Positions 7,601 through 13,300 of a DNA stretch of 13,300 nucleotides are shown here, one piece after another (position 1 is the stretch's first letter; each line of letters begins with the position of its first letter). The DNA is from an uncultured bacterium. GTDB lineage: Bacteria; UBP6; UBA1177; JAKLFG01. The stretch spans positions 1 through 13,300 of the forward strand of contig CALITV010000202.1 in assembly GCA_938048925.1 (NCBI GenBank), read 5' to 3'. The translations under genes and the position numbers were made by a program. Below the pieces are notes generated by a model. It was not told where the DNA came from and made no database searches. It worked only from the letters and a program-made list of their open reading frames with translations.

Positions 7601-9789
7601 GGGTTTCGTCTGTCGGGGCAGGTGTCGAAACGATCCCTGACACCATCTCCATCGGAATCTCTGGTGTCTCCGCTTTCATATTCATATCCCGACATTTTAA
7701 TAGTGGGATCGCCATAAAAGGTACTCATGACCATCGTCGTATGGTTTCCCTTTTCTGCAAGATGCCCGATAAAATAATTCGAGAAGGACGCTCCCCAATA
7801 TTCCCCATGGCTCCAGAAATGTGAAATAATGAAAGAATATCCGGCCATATCAATTCCTCCCGCCACGCGTGTCGGGGCTATCGAAATGATGGCGCCGTTA
7901 AGAAGCATGGCGTTTGCCAATGACATTTTATCTTTCGATCCGTCGTTATGACAATACTTCCCACTACAGGAATCAGGCCAACCGGTAAGACACGAAGCCT
8001 GAATAATAACGGCCTGCTTTTCCCGATCAACGGTAAAGGCATCCCTGTTATCGAATACCGGCGATGCCCCTGTCGGACCGCCATGGGCATTGAAAAAGAC
8101 AATTCCCGGACCATAAGTGTTCCATAAAAATGGGGCCCAATCTTTTTCAATATCTCTATCATCAAAACTGAACAGCTCGTCCCGGCGCGTGTCGTCGTTC
8201 CAAAGCCAATCATTCCAGATACAAGTGCAATTATAGTATGTGTTACCCTCTTCATCTTCCTCTTCTTTAAGTTCACTACAGGCGAGACCCCAATCATCTC
8301 TCGTTATGCACAGAGCGGTAGCTTCTTCCAAGGAAAGTCCGGGATTGCCATATTCATCCTCTGCATAGCCCTTGCTATCCCATGTCTGATCACTCATGAA
8401 GTGATATACCCATGGCTCTTGATAAGAACGGGAATCGAAATCGTGATACCCAAAACGTTTAAGGTGTCCTTTGGTTTCTAGTGCGCCATTCAACGGCAGT
8501 AAAGAGTTCGGATTGTCGAAGTCAAAATTCTGGTGTTGCAACCATCCCATGTCGCCCTGCAAAAGAAAGATGTTCCGACGACGATCAAGCTCGGCTTGAT
8601 CGACCCTGTTCTCGTAAGCGACGATTTTAGAGAGAATACTGTCTAACCTCTTTATTCCGTCGGAGTCGCTCAAATATACCGGTATGCGACCCATGTTGTC
8701 AATTTCAACTTCTGTGTCTCTTGCGCCCCACGAGGTCATTTTCGCGGGCCATATTGGCCAATCTGAAGTTAATTCGGCGTAATAAAAGTCGGTCGGAATC
8801 ATGCTTTGATATGCATCATCATTCCCTTCGCCCAAGTCAGTTCTTTTCATCGGAACATCGCCGTAAATGGGATCGGGATCGCCGATAAGCAGAAGAAAAT
8901 CAATCTGTCCAACCGAGGCTCTTTCCGTTTTGAGCCAAGCGCGTATTCTTTCGGAGGCAAGATAACCGATTCCGCCGCCCCAACCCGATTGGTTGGTCTG
9001 AAGCACATTGTTGAAATATCTTCTGGTCGGCGTTACGACGACAACATCAAAGCCACGGTCATTCTTTGAGCGTACGAACCATTCTCCTTTTTTCGATTCG
9101 TTCACTATCCGGTCGGTCGTTATGATGTAGAGTCGATTCCTCAATTCGGGCAAAAGATAGGGCTGTATCGAATGTATTGCAGAAGCATTAGCCGCTCCGA
9201 AAAGTAGCGATTGGAAAAAAGAAACATCGAATTTGGAACGGATAGGGTAAACGACAGTATTGGAATTGCCGGATGAGATGACCTTGAGCGTCCCGGAAAC
9301 GAGATGGCGCAACTCTTTCGTTACCGGATTGTAAAGAAAGGGATAAACGGGTATCCGTATAAGATGAACGCCCCTTTTGTTCCCTTCACTGATTGTTCCA
9401 ATATGGTTCGCGGGGTAAAACGCATTAGTTCCGTAGATGTCCATGTTTTTACCCTCTTCTATCGACGCACCGGCGCGATAGTTCGGGAAAAGCGGATCGG
9501 CAATTTGTTTCGGGATTTCGACATGGAGGGCAGTTACATAAAGTGGATCTTCGATGACAACCGATTCAACGGAAGCACCATCGGGGATGATGAAGGTGAG
9601 AGAATACATCGGCAAGGCCGGTTCGCCATCATAACCGAACCATGTTTCTCGAGGAAACAACGCGATGTTCCCGTTCATTTGGGGAATTATGTCATGTCCC
9701 GATGGATGCAATTGCGCGGTGAATTCGATGGCCGAAAGCGTGGTCGTTAAGGCAAAGAACGCGGCGATAAGAAAAAATCCTTTCTTCAT
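4657..9789 (-). CDS. Secreted C25 (gingipain-type) cysteine peptidase with TSP3 repeats and C-terminal propeller
   Basis: A 1710-aa exported protein. Residues 1-20 form a Sec signal peptide (MKKGFF..., cleavage likely after Ala20). Residues about 22-215 resemble the C25 propeptide region. Residues about 219-700 are the peptidase domain, beginning RLYIITTDRIV and closing with FYGDPTIKM, the usual end of C25 domains. The catalytic pair is His569 in NAHGG and Cys600 in QASC, 31 residues apart, close to the spacing in gingipains. A family-atypical Cys-containing acidic loop lies at about 495-530. Residues 711-887 hold calcium-binding TSP3 repeats of DSDGDGxxD type. Residues about 890-1150 are an unassigned Cys/Tyr/Trp-rich region. 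Residues about 1150-1710 are propeller-like, with a kelch-like GG...W.Y repeat near 1356-1375 and LVIVD-like repeats from about 1490. It ends without a recognisable T9SS C-terminal sorting domain. A Shine-Dalgarno-like AGAGGG lies 8 bases before the ATG. Both catalytic residues are present, so it is probably an active protease; substrate unknown. Confidence 0.93.
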   Translation of the reverse strand: MKKGFFLIAAFFALTTTLSAIEFTAQLHPSGHDIIPQMNGNIALFPRETWFGYDGEPALPMYSLTFIIPDGASVESVVIEDPLYVTALHVEIPKQIADPLFPNYRAGASIEEGKNMDIYGTNAFYPANHIGTISEGNKRGVHLIRIPVYPFLYNPVTKELRHLVSGTLKVISSGNSNTVVYPIRSKFDVSFFQSLLFGAANASAIHSIQPYLLPELRNRLYIITTDRIVNESKKGEWFVRSKNDRGFDVVVVTPTRRYFNNVLQTNQSGWGGGIGYLASERIRAWLKTERASVGQIDFLLLIGDPDPIYGDVPMKRTDLGEGNDDAYQSMIPTDFYYAELTSDWPIWPAKMTSWGARDTEVEIDNMGRIPVYLSDSDGIKRLDSILSKIVAYENRVDQAELDRRRNIFLLQGDMGWLQHQNFDFDNPNSLLPLNGALETKGHLKRFGYHDFDSRSYQEPWVYHFMSDQTWDSKGYAEDEYGNPGLSLEEATALCITRDDWGLACSELKEEEDEEGNTYYNCTCIWNDWLWNDDTRRDELFSFDDRDIEKDWAPFLWNTYGPGIVFFNAHGGPTGASPVFDNRDAFTVDREKQAVIIQASCLTGWPDSCSGKYCHNDGSKDKMSLANAMLLNGAIISIAPTRVAGGIDMAGYSFIISHFWSHGEYWGASFSNYFIGHLAEKGNHTTMVMSTFYGDPTIKMSGYEYESGDTRDSDGDGVRDRFDTCPDRRNPVPMDSDGDGIDDACDPCPFDANHADYDGDGTLDCADPCPGAFYYSSWYDVNGNRLVDSDGDGIPDVCDNCPLIKNPYQAAPDWNSELIQGECRLGGGNSTGGNLPYCGDARDGGARYQTWNHNLGYVRWEGSLLIKKGTWYWQPDHDLDGIGDVCDNKGTTFVDRFGDTITADGTYYTKIATRAVNIPSGSRYVAGGRWDYREVPSEISIEHDSGIQLLRFGAAAHPTTLRYCWVPQSRYDEYWGKDGYCTTSNRTYRYSRYSSDFAYSHGSDPAPIDPTSGKNAWQQPTGTNKIESSWESWKRNSTKQIFTWDWKNDYKADYPNDYETYVNNAAKNPGLPIAPCISYAISGGPTGVVACTEENDLIDDGQGGKTQNPACFRNSAIFARSTRDSYQGTPITYGKYVGVFDPDDKFLPPVRLPFDVAHTIPEARPGYPFQDDRFEQWAYDAATKAITKSQRIIPQENLKVALNYDGETLFFYEDARTGTVEIKTQTIARPSDMALAGSFALPHGVGPLTSGAILDDQLYLVIGGGLYHITAIDDPQPGEHTHAVTRIGTIPNTGTARHLIAAAHRLYLLTYESDALTLYSFNASAESFDLIETATKPAARDFINVSVGSDGTIYFIGGMTVAGETATPHHDLWSYTPYDGFTELASDLPVDLYTTFTVTEGDTIRFITQPQQQTYSAAAVVLDTATGTVTVEEIAIAERPGDTRDGYCIARNGNAVTGGIDLLWEGCHPFDEPAYKKYWFLDYKHSLVGKKDRLYVGGLIGIRVLKVEDDGSLTAENLTILGTVSDMVIWGDYLYAVTGTKIHVLRIGTDGALKKVRSVSTGGAVNLTRYGQFLIAAETKGAVFYNLFDDPTKPVKVFTIPTTYPALDVATVGDRLAIYHDRFFATGRTALYDLTNIETPVKLGETKKECDLAQFGEDRGTLYLGCWSGIYEVGQDASLTALSGDRAILHDRYERNGMVYQVNNGHITVSR
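7129..7659 (-). repeat. TSP3 calcium-binding repeat region inside the C25 protein, split by an insert
   Basis: Encodes residues 711-887 of the peptidase. Four TSP3 copies follow closely: DSDGDGVRDRFDTC (711), DSDGDGIDDACDPC (734), DYDGDGTLDCADPC (755) and DSDGDGIPDVCDNC (787). After the canonical CPLIKNPYQ, where a short acidic turn normally leads straight to the next repeat, about 67 residues intervene (about 806-872, containing Cys, Gly and Trp) before DHDLDGIGDVCDN (875-887) completes the module. The Asp-rich motifs bind Ca2+ in thrombospondins and bacterial adhesins and usually act as a stiff spacer, here between protease and propeller. At DNA level the copies are degenerate tandem repeats. 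Confidence 0.9.
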
Positions 9790-9977
9790 CCTCTACACCC
9801 TCTATCTCCGTTGTTGGTGATTGCTGATCGGTGGTTCGAACTCGTTTTTCCCTTATACGACCCAGAAAAGCATTTCTTTCACTCCATCCCCATGCAGATA
9901 CCTTTCGGCTTTGTGACTTTGCTACATCCCGCATTAGAAGCGATTGCCTCTGGAAATCAAGTTTTCCGTGGATGGGA
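9790..9977. other. Intergenic region between the C25 gene and the IS element
   Basis: These 188 bases hold no credible gene. They must contain the promoter of the leftward peptidase operon. They should also hold the left end of the IS, but no copy of the 23-bp right-end repeat, in either orientation, is visible, and no duplicate of the right-flank bases (GCTAG) is found. A TTG-initiated + strand frame beginning at 9811 enters istB antisense and lacks a ribosome binding site. Composition is more AT-rich than the IS. Confidence 0.6.
9852..9857 (-). promoter_or_regulatory. Possible -10 element for the peptidase/lipoprotein operon
   Basis: On the minus strand TATAAG lies about 62 bases upstream of the peptidase ATG. 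At the matching -35 position only a poor TGAAAG-like hexamer is seen with an 18-base spacer. This is a weak candidate based on one hexamer. Confidence 0.2.
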
Positions 9978-9993
9978 TCACTTCTTTCCCATC
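9971..9993. repeat. Inverted repeat spanning the istB stop codon
   Basis: GATGGGA (9971-9977) and TCCCATC (9987-9993) form a perfect 7-bp stem with a 9-base loop that contains the istB TGA (9978-9980). There is no T-tract on either strand, so it is not a classical intrinsic terminator. It could stabilise the 3' end of the istAB transcript or be chance. Confidence 0.4.
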
Positions 9994-10709
9994 GCCTTTT
10001 TCTTACGCATGGACTCCCCGTGGATCTCGATACGATGGGATGCGTGAACCAGACGGTCAAGGATTGCGTCGGCGATGGTGTGGTCGCCGATGACATCATG
10101 CCAGTTCTTGACCGGCAACTGAGAGGTGACGATGGTCGCCTGTCTGCCGTGGCGGTCTTCTATGATGTCAAGGAGAATGAGCCGCGCCTCCACATCGAGT
10201 TTCTGGAGGCCGAAATCGTCGAGGATGAGAAACTGCTGCTTGGCGATACGGGCGATGGTCCGGGGATAGGAGTTGTCGGCCTTCATGGTCTTGAGGTCGG
10301 CAAGGAGCCGGTTGGTGTTGGCGTAAAGTACCCGGTACTGCTTGAGGCAGGCATGATGACCGATGGTCGAGGCGACATAGCTCTTGCCGGCGCCGGTCGG
10401 TCCGGTGATGAGGATGTTCTCGGCCTGATCGATGAAAGAGCAGGTGGCAAATCTCACGATCTGTGTCTTGTCGATGTTGCGGGCGGCCGAGAAGTCGAGT
10501 TCGGCCACCAATGCCGGATAGCGGAACTTCGCTTGCTTGATGCGGCGCTCCTGTACCTTCTGTTGCCGATAGAGCCATTCGGCTTCCACGATGACATTCA
10601 CGATCTCGTCGTTGGTGTAGCGGGCATGTGTCTCCAGCGCCGCCTTCCACGCTTCGAGCATACCGTACAGTTTGAGTTCACTCATCCGGTTGGTCAGGAC
10701 ATTGTTCAT
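9978..10709 (-). CDS. istB: IstB-type AAA+ ATPase, IS21 transposition helper
   Basis: The 243-aa DnaC-like AAA+ ATPase helps the IstA transposase select and engage target DNA. Walker A GPTGAGKS lies at residues 103-110 and Walker B LILDDFG at about 161-167. An arginine-containing DRHGRQATIVTSQ segment at about 185-197 and a closing HRIEIHGESMRKK at about 225-237 match the usual IstB end, and the length is normal for the family. The ATG (10707-10709) is preceded on the minus strand by a strong AGGAGGT with a 6-base spacer. That Shine-Dalgarno sequence overlaps the istA stop codon (TAG at 10721-10723), and the two genes are 11 bases apart, so istB is probably translated in coupling with istA. 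No frameshift or premature stop is seen. Confidence 0.95.
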   Translation of the reverse strand: MNNVLTNRMSELKLYGMLEAWKAALETHARYTNDEIVNVIVEAEWLYRQQKVQERRIKQAKFRYPALVAELDFSAARNIDKTQIVRFATCSFIDQAENILITGPTGAGKSYVASTIGHHACLKQYRVLYANTNRLLADLKTMKADNSYPRTIARIAKQQFLILDDFGLQKLDVEARLILLDIIEDRHGRQATIVTSQLPVKNWHDVIGDHTIADAILDRLVHASHRIEIHGESMRKKKAMGKK

Positions 10710-10720
10710 GGCGATACCTC

Positions 10721-12235
10721 CTAGTGGTAGTCGTTTCGTAAGTTATGGTGCTCCGGCAGGGTGTAGTCGACCGGGTTCAGCGCGAGTTTGTACAGCTCCG
10801 CCTTCAGGATATCCTCGATGCTGCGGTAACTGTATCTCTTGAAACCGAGACCTTGCTTGCAGGCATCGTTGAGCAGGACGGGTCCGTAATTGCTCTCTTT
10901 GCCCAGAGCCAAGATGCCGTGGCAGAGCCGGTTGGCGATATGCGGATGACGGCTTTTATCTATCACCGCTTTGAGGTATGCCGCCGTTTCGGGACCGATG
11001 GCCGCCCCCTTGGCGAGGACCTCATCCTCGTTCCACTCCAGCACTCCCGGTTGATGCTCCGGCGGCAGATGGGCCGATATCAGGTTTTGCCGTTTCCCCG
11101 TCCGGACATGATAGGCTATCCGCTTATGGTTGTAGTAGACCTCAAGGTGTTCTTCACTGTAGGCTACCTCGACGATCTTACCGACATAGATAAAGGGGAC
11201 GCTGTAGAAGCTGTGGTCGTCGCTTGTCTGGATGTAGCAGAACTTGCTCACCTTCTTTGTTTCACGCCGTTTCGGCTCATAACGGTCTGTCGGGAGCGGC
11301 CGAAGCAGTTCCCGTTCATCCCGCTCGAAGAGTTGGCGTCTGCTTTCCTTTCTGTTGGTCAGGGGCTTGTTGTTGAGCTTGTCCACGAGTTCCCGTATCC
11401 GCTGGTTCAGGGTGTGGAGATCGAAGAAGGTCTCTTTCCGCAGTAGGGCGTAGACCTTCTTGTAGACGATCTTCACCATGTTCTCGACATGGGCTTTGTC
11501 CTGAGGGGCTGCGGTCCGGGTAGGATGGGCGACCGTCCCGTAGTGATGGCAGAACTCCTTGAAAATGTGGTTCAGGACCGGTTCATACCGGTGCGCCCGG
11601 GTAACGGCGCATTTCATGTTGTCGGGCATGATGAGGGCGGGGGCGCCGCCCATGTACTCAAGGGCGTTCGCCAGTCCGTTGAGAAAATGGGCCGTCTTCT
11701 GGCTCTTCAGCGCCTCCACATAGACGAATTGGCTGTAGGGCAGGACCGCTACCAGCACTTCGGCTTTCCACTCTTCCTGCGTCGAGGGATCTTTCAGCGG
11801 GAGTTTCCCGCCGGCGAAATCGACAAACAGCTTGTCGCCCGCCTTGTGATCCAGGTACACGGAACTTTCGATCTTCCGCAGGCCCTCCTTCAAATAGGTG
11901 CAGAACTGCGTGTAGGCGTACCCGTCGGGATGCCGTTCCAGATACTCCTGCCACAGGCAGTTCATGTCCACGCCGCGTTTGCCGAGGTCCTTTTCCATGA
12001 GCGGGATCTCTTCCTTGAGTACCGTGAGCCGTTCCGGCTCCTCGGGGCCTCGGTAGAAGAGTTCCTCCAGATCGCCGTCATTCAGTTGTAGCACCTCCGC
12101 AAGGGGTAGGTTGCTTTGGAGAAAGGCCTGATAGTAGGCCCTGACCGTGTTCTTGCTGATGTCGAGGATCTTTGCGACGCTCCGGTCGCTCCGTCCTTCC
12201 TCCGCTCTCAGTCTCAACAGGTTGCGCACATCCAT
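10721..12235 (-). CDS. istA: IstA-type DDE transposase of an IS21-family element
   Basis: A 504-aa transposase. An N-terminal helix-turn-helix (about residues 14-37: RSDRSVAKILDISKNTVRAY) precedes an RNase H-fold catalytic core with candidate acidic residues Asp139 in FVDFAGG, Asp205 in IMPDNMK and Glu251 in KAHVENM. The C-terminal half has the Mu-transposase-like beta-barrel segment (YSVPFIYVGKIVEVAY). I chose the ATG at 12233-12235 because a perfect GGAGGA (12244-12249) lies 8 bases before it. The ATG at 12256, which adds seven residues, has no ribosome binding site, and that Shine-Dalgarno sequence would fall inside its coding region. All catalytic residues and the reading frame are intact, so the enzyme is potentially active. 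The tandem repeats at 12342-12449 are presumably its binding sites. Confidence 0.95.
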   Translation of the reverse strand: MDVRNLLRLRAEEGRSDRSVAKILDISKNTVRAYYQAFLQSNLPLAEVLQLNDGDLEELFYRGPEEPERLTVLKEEIPLMEKDLGKRGVDMNCLWQEYLERHPDGYAYTQFCTYLKEGLRKIESSVYLDHKAGDKLFVDFAGGKLPLKDPSTQEEWKAEVLVAVLPYSQFVYVEALKSQKTAHFLNGLANALEYMGGAPALIMPDNMKCAVTRAHRYEPVLNHIFKEFCHHYGTVAHPTRTAAPQDKAHVENMVKIVYKKVYALLRKETFFDLHTLNQRIRELVDKLNNKPLTNRKESRRQLFERDERELLRPLPTDRYEPKRRETKKVSKFCYIQTSDDHSFYSVPFIYVGKIVEVAYSEEHLEVYYNHKRIAYHVRTGKRQNLISAHLPPEHQPGVLEWNEDEVLAKGAAIGPETAAYLKAVIDKSRHPHIANRLCHGILALGKESNYGPVLLNDACKQGLGFKRYSYRSIEDILKAELYKLALNPVDYTLPEHHNLRNDYH

Positions 12236-12243
12236 GATTTTCT

Positions 12244-12249
12244 TCCTCC
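12244..12249 (-). promoter_or_regulatory. Shine-Dalgarno that sets the istA start
   Basis: GGAGGA on the minus strand, 8 bases before the ATG at 12235. It argues against the longer form that starts at 12256. Confidence 0.75.
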
Positions 12250-12263
12250 GTTTCATGTGGTTA

Positions 12264-12293
12264 CTCCGCCACGGGTTAAAAGTGCGGCGGGAG
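12264..12293. repeat. Imperfect inverted repeat in the istA leader
   Basis: On the + strand CTCCGCCAC (12264-12272) can pair with GTGCGGCGGGAG (12282-12293) through about 9 bp, with one or two single-base bulges and an A/T-rich loop. In the istA transcript it would form just upstream of the ribosome binding site. Leader hairpins in insertion sequences often limit expression from outside transcription, but that role is inferred here. Confidence 0.3.
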
Positions 12294-12341
12294 TTTAGTC
12301 CATCGCTCTCCCTTTACTATTTCTGCTGTCTGGATGACCCC

Positions 12342-12449
12342 TCAGAAGAGGGTGGTCAACGGGACCGAGAAACCCGGTCAGTCAAAATCGAGAAAGGTGG
12401 TCAATTGAAATCGAGAAAAGCGGTCAATCAGGATTGAGAAAGGCGGTCA
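12342..12449 (+). repeat. Right-end tandem 23-bp repeats of the IS (putative IstA binding sites)
   Basis: The core ATCGAGAAA-x-GCGGTCA (17 bases) recurs at 12364-12380, 12387-12403, 12410-12426 and 12433-12449, with starts exactly 23 bases apart. A degenerate fifth copy ends at 12358, about 22 bases before the next. The invariant part is GAGAAA followed by GGTCA. The outermost copy ends in CA at 12449 and defines the IS terminus. IS21-family ends usually carry two or three such repeats, so four or five is at the high end. Confidence 0.85.
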
Positions 12450-12900
12450 GCTAGCTCCGAGATTTCCAGACACCGTCAAGAGGCTTCTCATCGCGGCACT
12501 TTTCGGGGTCATCTTTTTCCTTTGGTTTCGCTTTGATGAGATTCGGGCATTCGTTGTCCGTGTCTTTCCGCCGTCTCCTGCCGCCGAGACCTCGAGCGAA
12601 GGAGAGCCTTCCTCGCCTGAGTCGCCGGAGAAAGCAGAGGTGAAGAGTCTCCACCTGGGGCCTCAACCGGGTGAGAAGATCTACACCGAAGAGGACATCA
12701 AGCGTCTTAACGAACAGCGTGAACTGCCGTCGCGCCACCCGGCGACCTACACCCACGCTGACTTGCGAAAATACCACATCCGTCCGCCGATCGGAGACAT
12801 AGACAAGATACGCGACGAACTCAAGTGGGTGGACGAGCCGGAGCGGCAAAGAAAGTTTCCGACGAAAGGGGCTACTCGTCCGCGAAGTCCATCACATTGA
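12450..12900 (+). pseudogene. Membrane-anchored protein gene, 5' end removed by the IS
   Basis: Immediately after the IS end the + frame reads LAPRFPDTVKRLLIAALFG..., with a single hydrophobic helix (about 12 residues in; RLLIAALFGVIFFLWF), then a Pro/Ser/Glu linker and a charged C-terminal part ending at TGA 12898-12900. There is no ATG, GTG or TTG in frame between the in-IS stop at 12406 and the GTG at 12640, and that GTG falls after the membrane helix and has no good ribosome binding site. The pattern (short basic N-region, one helix, flexible linker, soluble tail) fits an N-terminally anchored inner-membrane protein whose first few codons and promoter were cut off by the IS. The last 29 bases overlap the convergent ndk. 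The tail (KIYTEEDIKRLNEQ, DIDKIRDELKWVDEP) matches no family I know. Presumed non-functional or expressed only from the IS. Confidence 0.7.
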
Positions 12901-13300
12901 GTCTTTGGTAGGAGAAGATCTCGTCTTCGTCGAAGAAGCGCTGAAGTTCGATGAGCGCCTCTTCGGGGGATCCTGAGGCGTGAACCACATTGTTGCGCAC
13001 CGAGATTGAGTAGTCGCCGCGAATCGTACCCGGCGCTGCCTCGCGAGGATTGGTCGCTCCAACCAGTGTGCGGACCCTTCTGACGATGTCGTGTCCCTCG
13101 AGTGCGAGGGCCACGATGGGGGTTTCCATCATCGCTTTCTTGAGATCGGGAAAGAAGGGCTTGTCGCTGAGATGCGCGTAATGTTCGGTGATTATCTTTT
13201 CGCTCATCTTGAACATCTTGAGACCGACGATTTTGATGCCTTTGCGTTCGAAACGAGTGATGATCTCACCGACGAGTTCTCGTTGAACCGCGCCGGGTTT
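12872..13300 (-). CDS. ndk: Nucleoside diphosphate kinase (N-terminal few residues outside window)
   Basis: Transfers the gamma phosphate from ATP to NDPs through a phosphohistidine, a cytosolic housekeeping step in NTP/dNTP balance. The frame is open from the right edge to TAG at 12872-12874, giving 142 residues that begin KPGAVQRELVGEI, the conserved start of Ndk after a short LVLIKP strand. Only about 5-10 residues are therefore missing; the internal ATG at 13214-13216 is not the start. Active-site landmarks are ETPIVALALEG, the LVGATNPREAAPGTIRGDYS nucleotide-binding stretch, and the catalytic His in NVVHASGS (codon 12980-12982), followed by EEALIELQRFF. All expected residues are present. 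The 3' end overlaps the truncated + strand gene by 29 bases. Confidence 0.96.
   Translation of the reverse strand, partial: KPGAVQRELVGEIITRFERKGIKIVGLKMFKMSEKIITEHYAHLSDKPFFPDLKKAMMETPIVALALEGHDIVRRVRTLVGATNPREAAPGTIRGDYSISVRNNVVHASGSPEEALIELQRFFDEDEIFSYQRLNVMDFADE

Larger units (their letters stand above)
9971..12449 (-). mobile_element. IS21-family insertion sequence (istA-istB) with an unresolved left end
   Basis: Two intact genes in the IS21 order, istA then istB, read leftward. The right end is clear: four tandem 23-bp units ending in GGTCA stop at 12449, where the sequence changes into the coding sequence of a truncated gene. IS21-family elements normally carry matching repeats as inverted copies at both ends, but none is recognised left of istB, so the left coordinate is only the end of the istB-proximal hairpin. 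The true left end may lie anywhere in 9790-9970, or may have been deleted. No target-site duplication could be identified. Confidence 0.85.

Noticed and set aside
9811..10047. Small + strand gene starting at 9811 (78 codons)
   Set aside because: TTG start with no ribosome binding site, and it runs antisense into istB; it shows no similarity to the missing 5' end of the truncated gene.
9831..10724. Long + strand open frame opposite istB
   Set aside because: It is an antisense shadow of istB, which has Walker motifs, a strong ribosome binding site and normal length; the + frame has no recognisable motif.
12342..12449. Tandem 23-bp repeats as a CRISPR array or plasmid iterons
   Set aside because: Unit plus spacer is only 23 bases with no room for spacers, there are no cas or rep genes, and the repeats abut istA exactly where IS21-family terminal repeats belong.
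12640..12900. Intact 86-aa gene starting at GTG 12640
   Set aside because: The in-frame sequence upstream encodes a membrane helix and linker continuous with it, and the GTG has only a weak ribosome binding site, so it is the tail of a truncated gene.

Overview
The window looks like chromosomal DNA from a moderately GC-rich, Gram-negative, probably environmental or uncultured bacterium. It encodes a GspE/PilB-type assembly ATPase, a very large secreted multidomain protein with a Sec signal peptide, a cysteine-rich putative lipoprotein, and a housekeeping nucleoside diphosphate kinase. C25 protease plus calcium-binding TSP3 repeats plus beta-propeller, together with a lipoprotein whose N-terminus is cysteine-patterned, recalls Deltaproteobacteria/Myxococcota/Bradymonadota-like genomes and several candidate phyla. 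This placement is an inference with low confidence; nothing here fixes the taxon.

Layout. (1) Positions 2-1171 (+): C-terminal 389 residues of a long coiled-coil protein that runs in from the left edge. (2) Positions 1182-2918 (+): GspE/PilB-family ATPase, 10 bases downstream of the coiled-coil stop and probably in the same operon. (3) Positions 2906-9789 (-): a two-gene operon transcribed toward the ATPase. It holds a 1710-residue secreted C25 (gingipain-type) cysteine peptidase with TSP3 repeats and a C-terminal propeller, then a 584-residue Cys-rich lipoprotein whose ATG overlaps the peptidase stop (ATGA). The lipoprotein and ATPase genes converge and overlap by 13 bases. (4) About 9971-12449 (-): an IS21-family insertion sequence with intact istA and istB. 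Its right end carries four regularly spaced 23-bp repeats plus a fifth degenerate copy; I cannot find a matching left end. (5) Positions 12450-12900 (+): a membrane-anchored protein gene that has lost its start codon to the IS. (6) Positions 12872-13300 (-): nucleoside diphosphate kinase, running off the right edge with only a few N-terminal residues missing.

How the genes may work together. The peptidase and the lipoprotein are translationally coupled, both exported, both Cys-rich, and both probably built on propeller folds. This suggests a surface-exposed or secreted pair. A secretion/pilus ATPase lies next to them but points the opposite way, so a functional link is only a hypothesis. The most interesting part of the window is the peptidase/lipoprotein pair: an unusual domain order, a Cys-containing insert that splits the TSP3 array, and a strong base-composition change along the gene. 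The IS and the gene it truncated show recent rearrangement of the right half.
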